From Clostridiales bacterium (GTDB taxonomy: Bacteria; Bacillota; Clostridia; Oscillospirales; Ruminococcaceae), in contig QAMM01000010.1 of assembly GCA_003150405.1 (NCBI GenBank), positions 134,274-198,273 on the forward strand: a stretch of 64,000 nucleotides of DNA. The letters run 5' to 3'. Numbering within the stretch: the stretch's first letter is position 1; each line of letters begins with the position of its first letter. The notes below the pieces were generated by a model. The model saw only the letters and a list, made by a program, of their open reading frames with translations. It was not told where the DNA came from and ran no database searches. The translations under genes and the position numbers were made by a program. This document shows, piece after piece, positions 63,565-64,000 of this stretch.

Positions 63565-64000
63565 GGCGTATTTTTGCAGACGGCCTTGGGGAGAACGGCT
63601 CCTTTGCTTCATTTCATCCGTTGGTCACCTTTTTTTACTTTGGGTGCGTAATTGGCGTTAGCATGTTTTCCATGCACCCGCTTTTTCTTGCGGAAACGCT
63701 GCTTGCGGCGGTGTTTTATTCCCTGCTGCTCAACGGCGTGAAACAGTTCCGGTTTATCCTGTTTATCTGCCTTCCCATTCTGCTTATCACTGCCGTTATC
63801 AATCCTCTGTTTAATCACCGCGGCGTAACGGTGCTGTTTTACCTCAATGGGAACCAAATGACGCTGGAAGCAATTTTGTATGGGCTGGCCGCCGCCGCGA
63901 TGCTGGTGAGCGTTGTGGTATGGTTCAGCTGCTTCAGCCGGGTTGTCACCTCAGATAAATTCATTTACCTGTTTGGGCGCATCCTTCCGGTGCTGTCGTT
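63561..64000 (+). CDS. ECF transporter T component (EcfT/CbiQ-like), partial
   Basis: Runs off the window; 146 codons are visible. A multi-pass membrane protein of the EcfT/CbiQ family, which couples ATPase subunits to a vitamin-binding S component. Segments include HPLVTFFYFGCVIG, LFICLPILLITAVINPLFNH and an LNGNQMTLEAILYGLAA loop, in the order usual for EcfT. Its ATG overlaps the DUF4430 stop (ATGA), placing it under the B12 riboswitch. A cobalamin or cobalamin-precursor transporter is inferred; the ATPase and S genes would lie beyond the end. Confidence 0.85.
   Translation, partial: MRRIFADGLGENGSFASFHPLVTFFYFGCVIGVSMFSMHPLFLAETLLAAVFYSLLLNGVKQFRFILFICLPILLITAVINPLFNHRGVTVLFYLNGNQMTLEAILYGLAAAAMLVSVVVWFSCFSRVVTSDKFIYLFGRILPVLS

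Overview
This is a moderately GC-rich chromosomal window from a strictly fermentative Bacillota (class Clostridia, probably an Oscillospiraceae/Ruminococcaceae-type gut anaerobe). The reasons are a one-subunit pyruvate:ferredoxin oxidoreductase next to a PduL-type phosphotransacylase, strong AGGAGG ribosome binding sites, and the Bacillota order rpmH-rnpA-yidD-yidC-jag / mnmE-mnmG-rsmG-noc-parA-parB on one side of dnaA with dnaN-yaaA-recF-remB-gyrB-gyrA on the other. The genus is inference. No rRNA, tRNA, CRISPR array or intact insertion sequence was seen.

Layout. 1-19.1 kb holds mixed genes: a tRNA methylase and polysaccharide deacetylase pair, a CNNM/CorC-type membrane protein, a beta-hydroxyacid dehydrogenase, a 43-residue membrane miniprotein, pduL, the 3.6 kb PFOR gene, a short AT-rich patch with two small hypothetical genes, then a carbohydrate operon under a GntR/UTRA regulator (FGGY kinase, acetyltransferase, RpiB-like isomerase, split transketolase, DapA-family lyase). 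19.3-36.9 kb is almost entirely on the minus strand: membrane protein, guaB, ThuA-like protein, aldo/keto reductase, acyl-ACP thioesterase, serS, and the chromosome-segregation and tRNA-modification block up to rpmH. 37.1-39.4 kb is the origin region, with dnaA between two noncoding stretches; the downstream one has a DnaA-trio-like element next to an AT-rich segment. 39.4-47.5 kb is the plus-strand replication operon through gyrA. 47.6-58.6 kb is an accessory mixture (unknown anchored protein, XRE regulator, methyltransferase, a frameshifted lipoprotein, acetyltransferase, two flavodoxin-fold proteins, aldo/keto reductase, nitroreductase, MFS and MATE transporters). 58.9-61.2 kb encodes a PdxA2 plus DUF1537-kinase pair for four-carbon acid sugars. 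61.3 kb to the end is a cobalamin riboswitch followed by a broken DUF4430 surface-protein gene and an ECF-transporter T subunit that runs off the window.

Transcription diverges from the dnaA region, which fits a replication origin. Two exact parS sites lie on its left flank near the parA/parB/noc genes; one forms the whole core of the noc terminator hairpin. The metabolic genes fit acetate-forming fermentation (PFOR to acetyl-CoA, PduL to acetyl-phosphate) fed by sugar-phosphate and acid-sugar side routes. The observations most worth a second look are the parS/terminator palindrome, the rearranged B12-riboswitch-controlled gene, the sugar operon with an atypical RpiB-like enzyme, and the structured dnaA leader.
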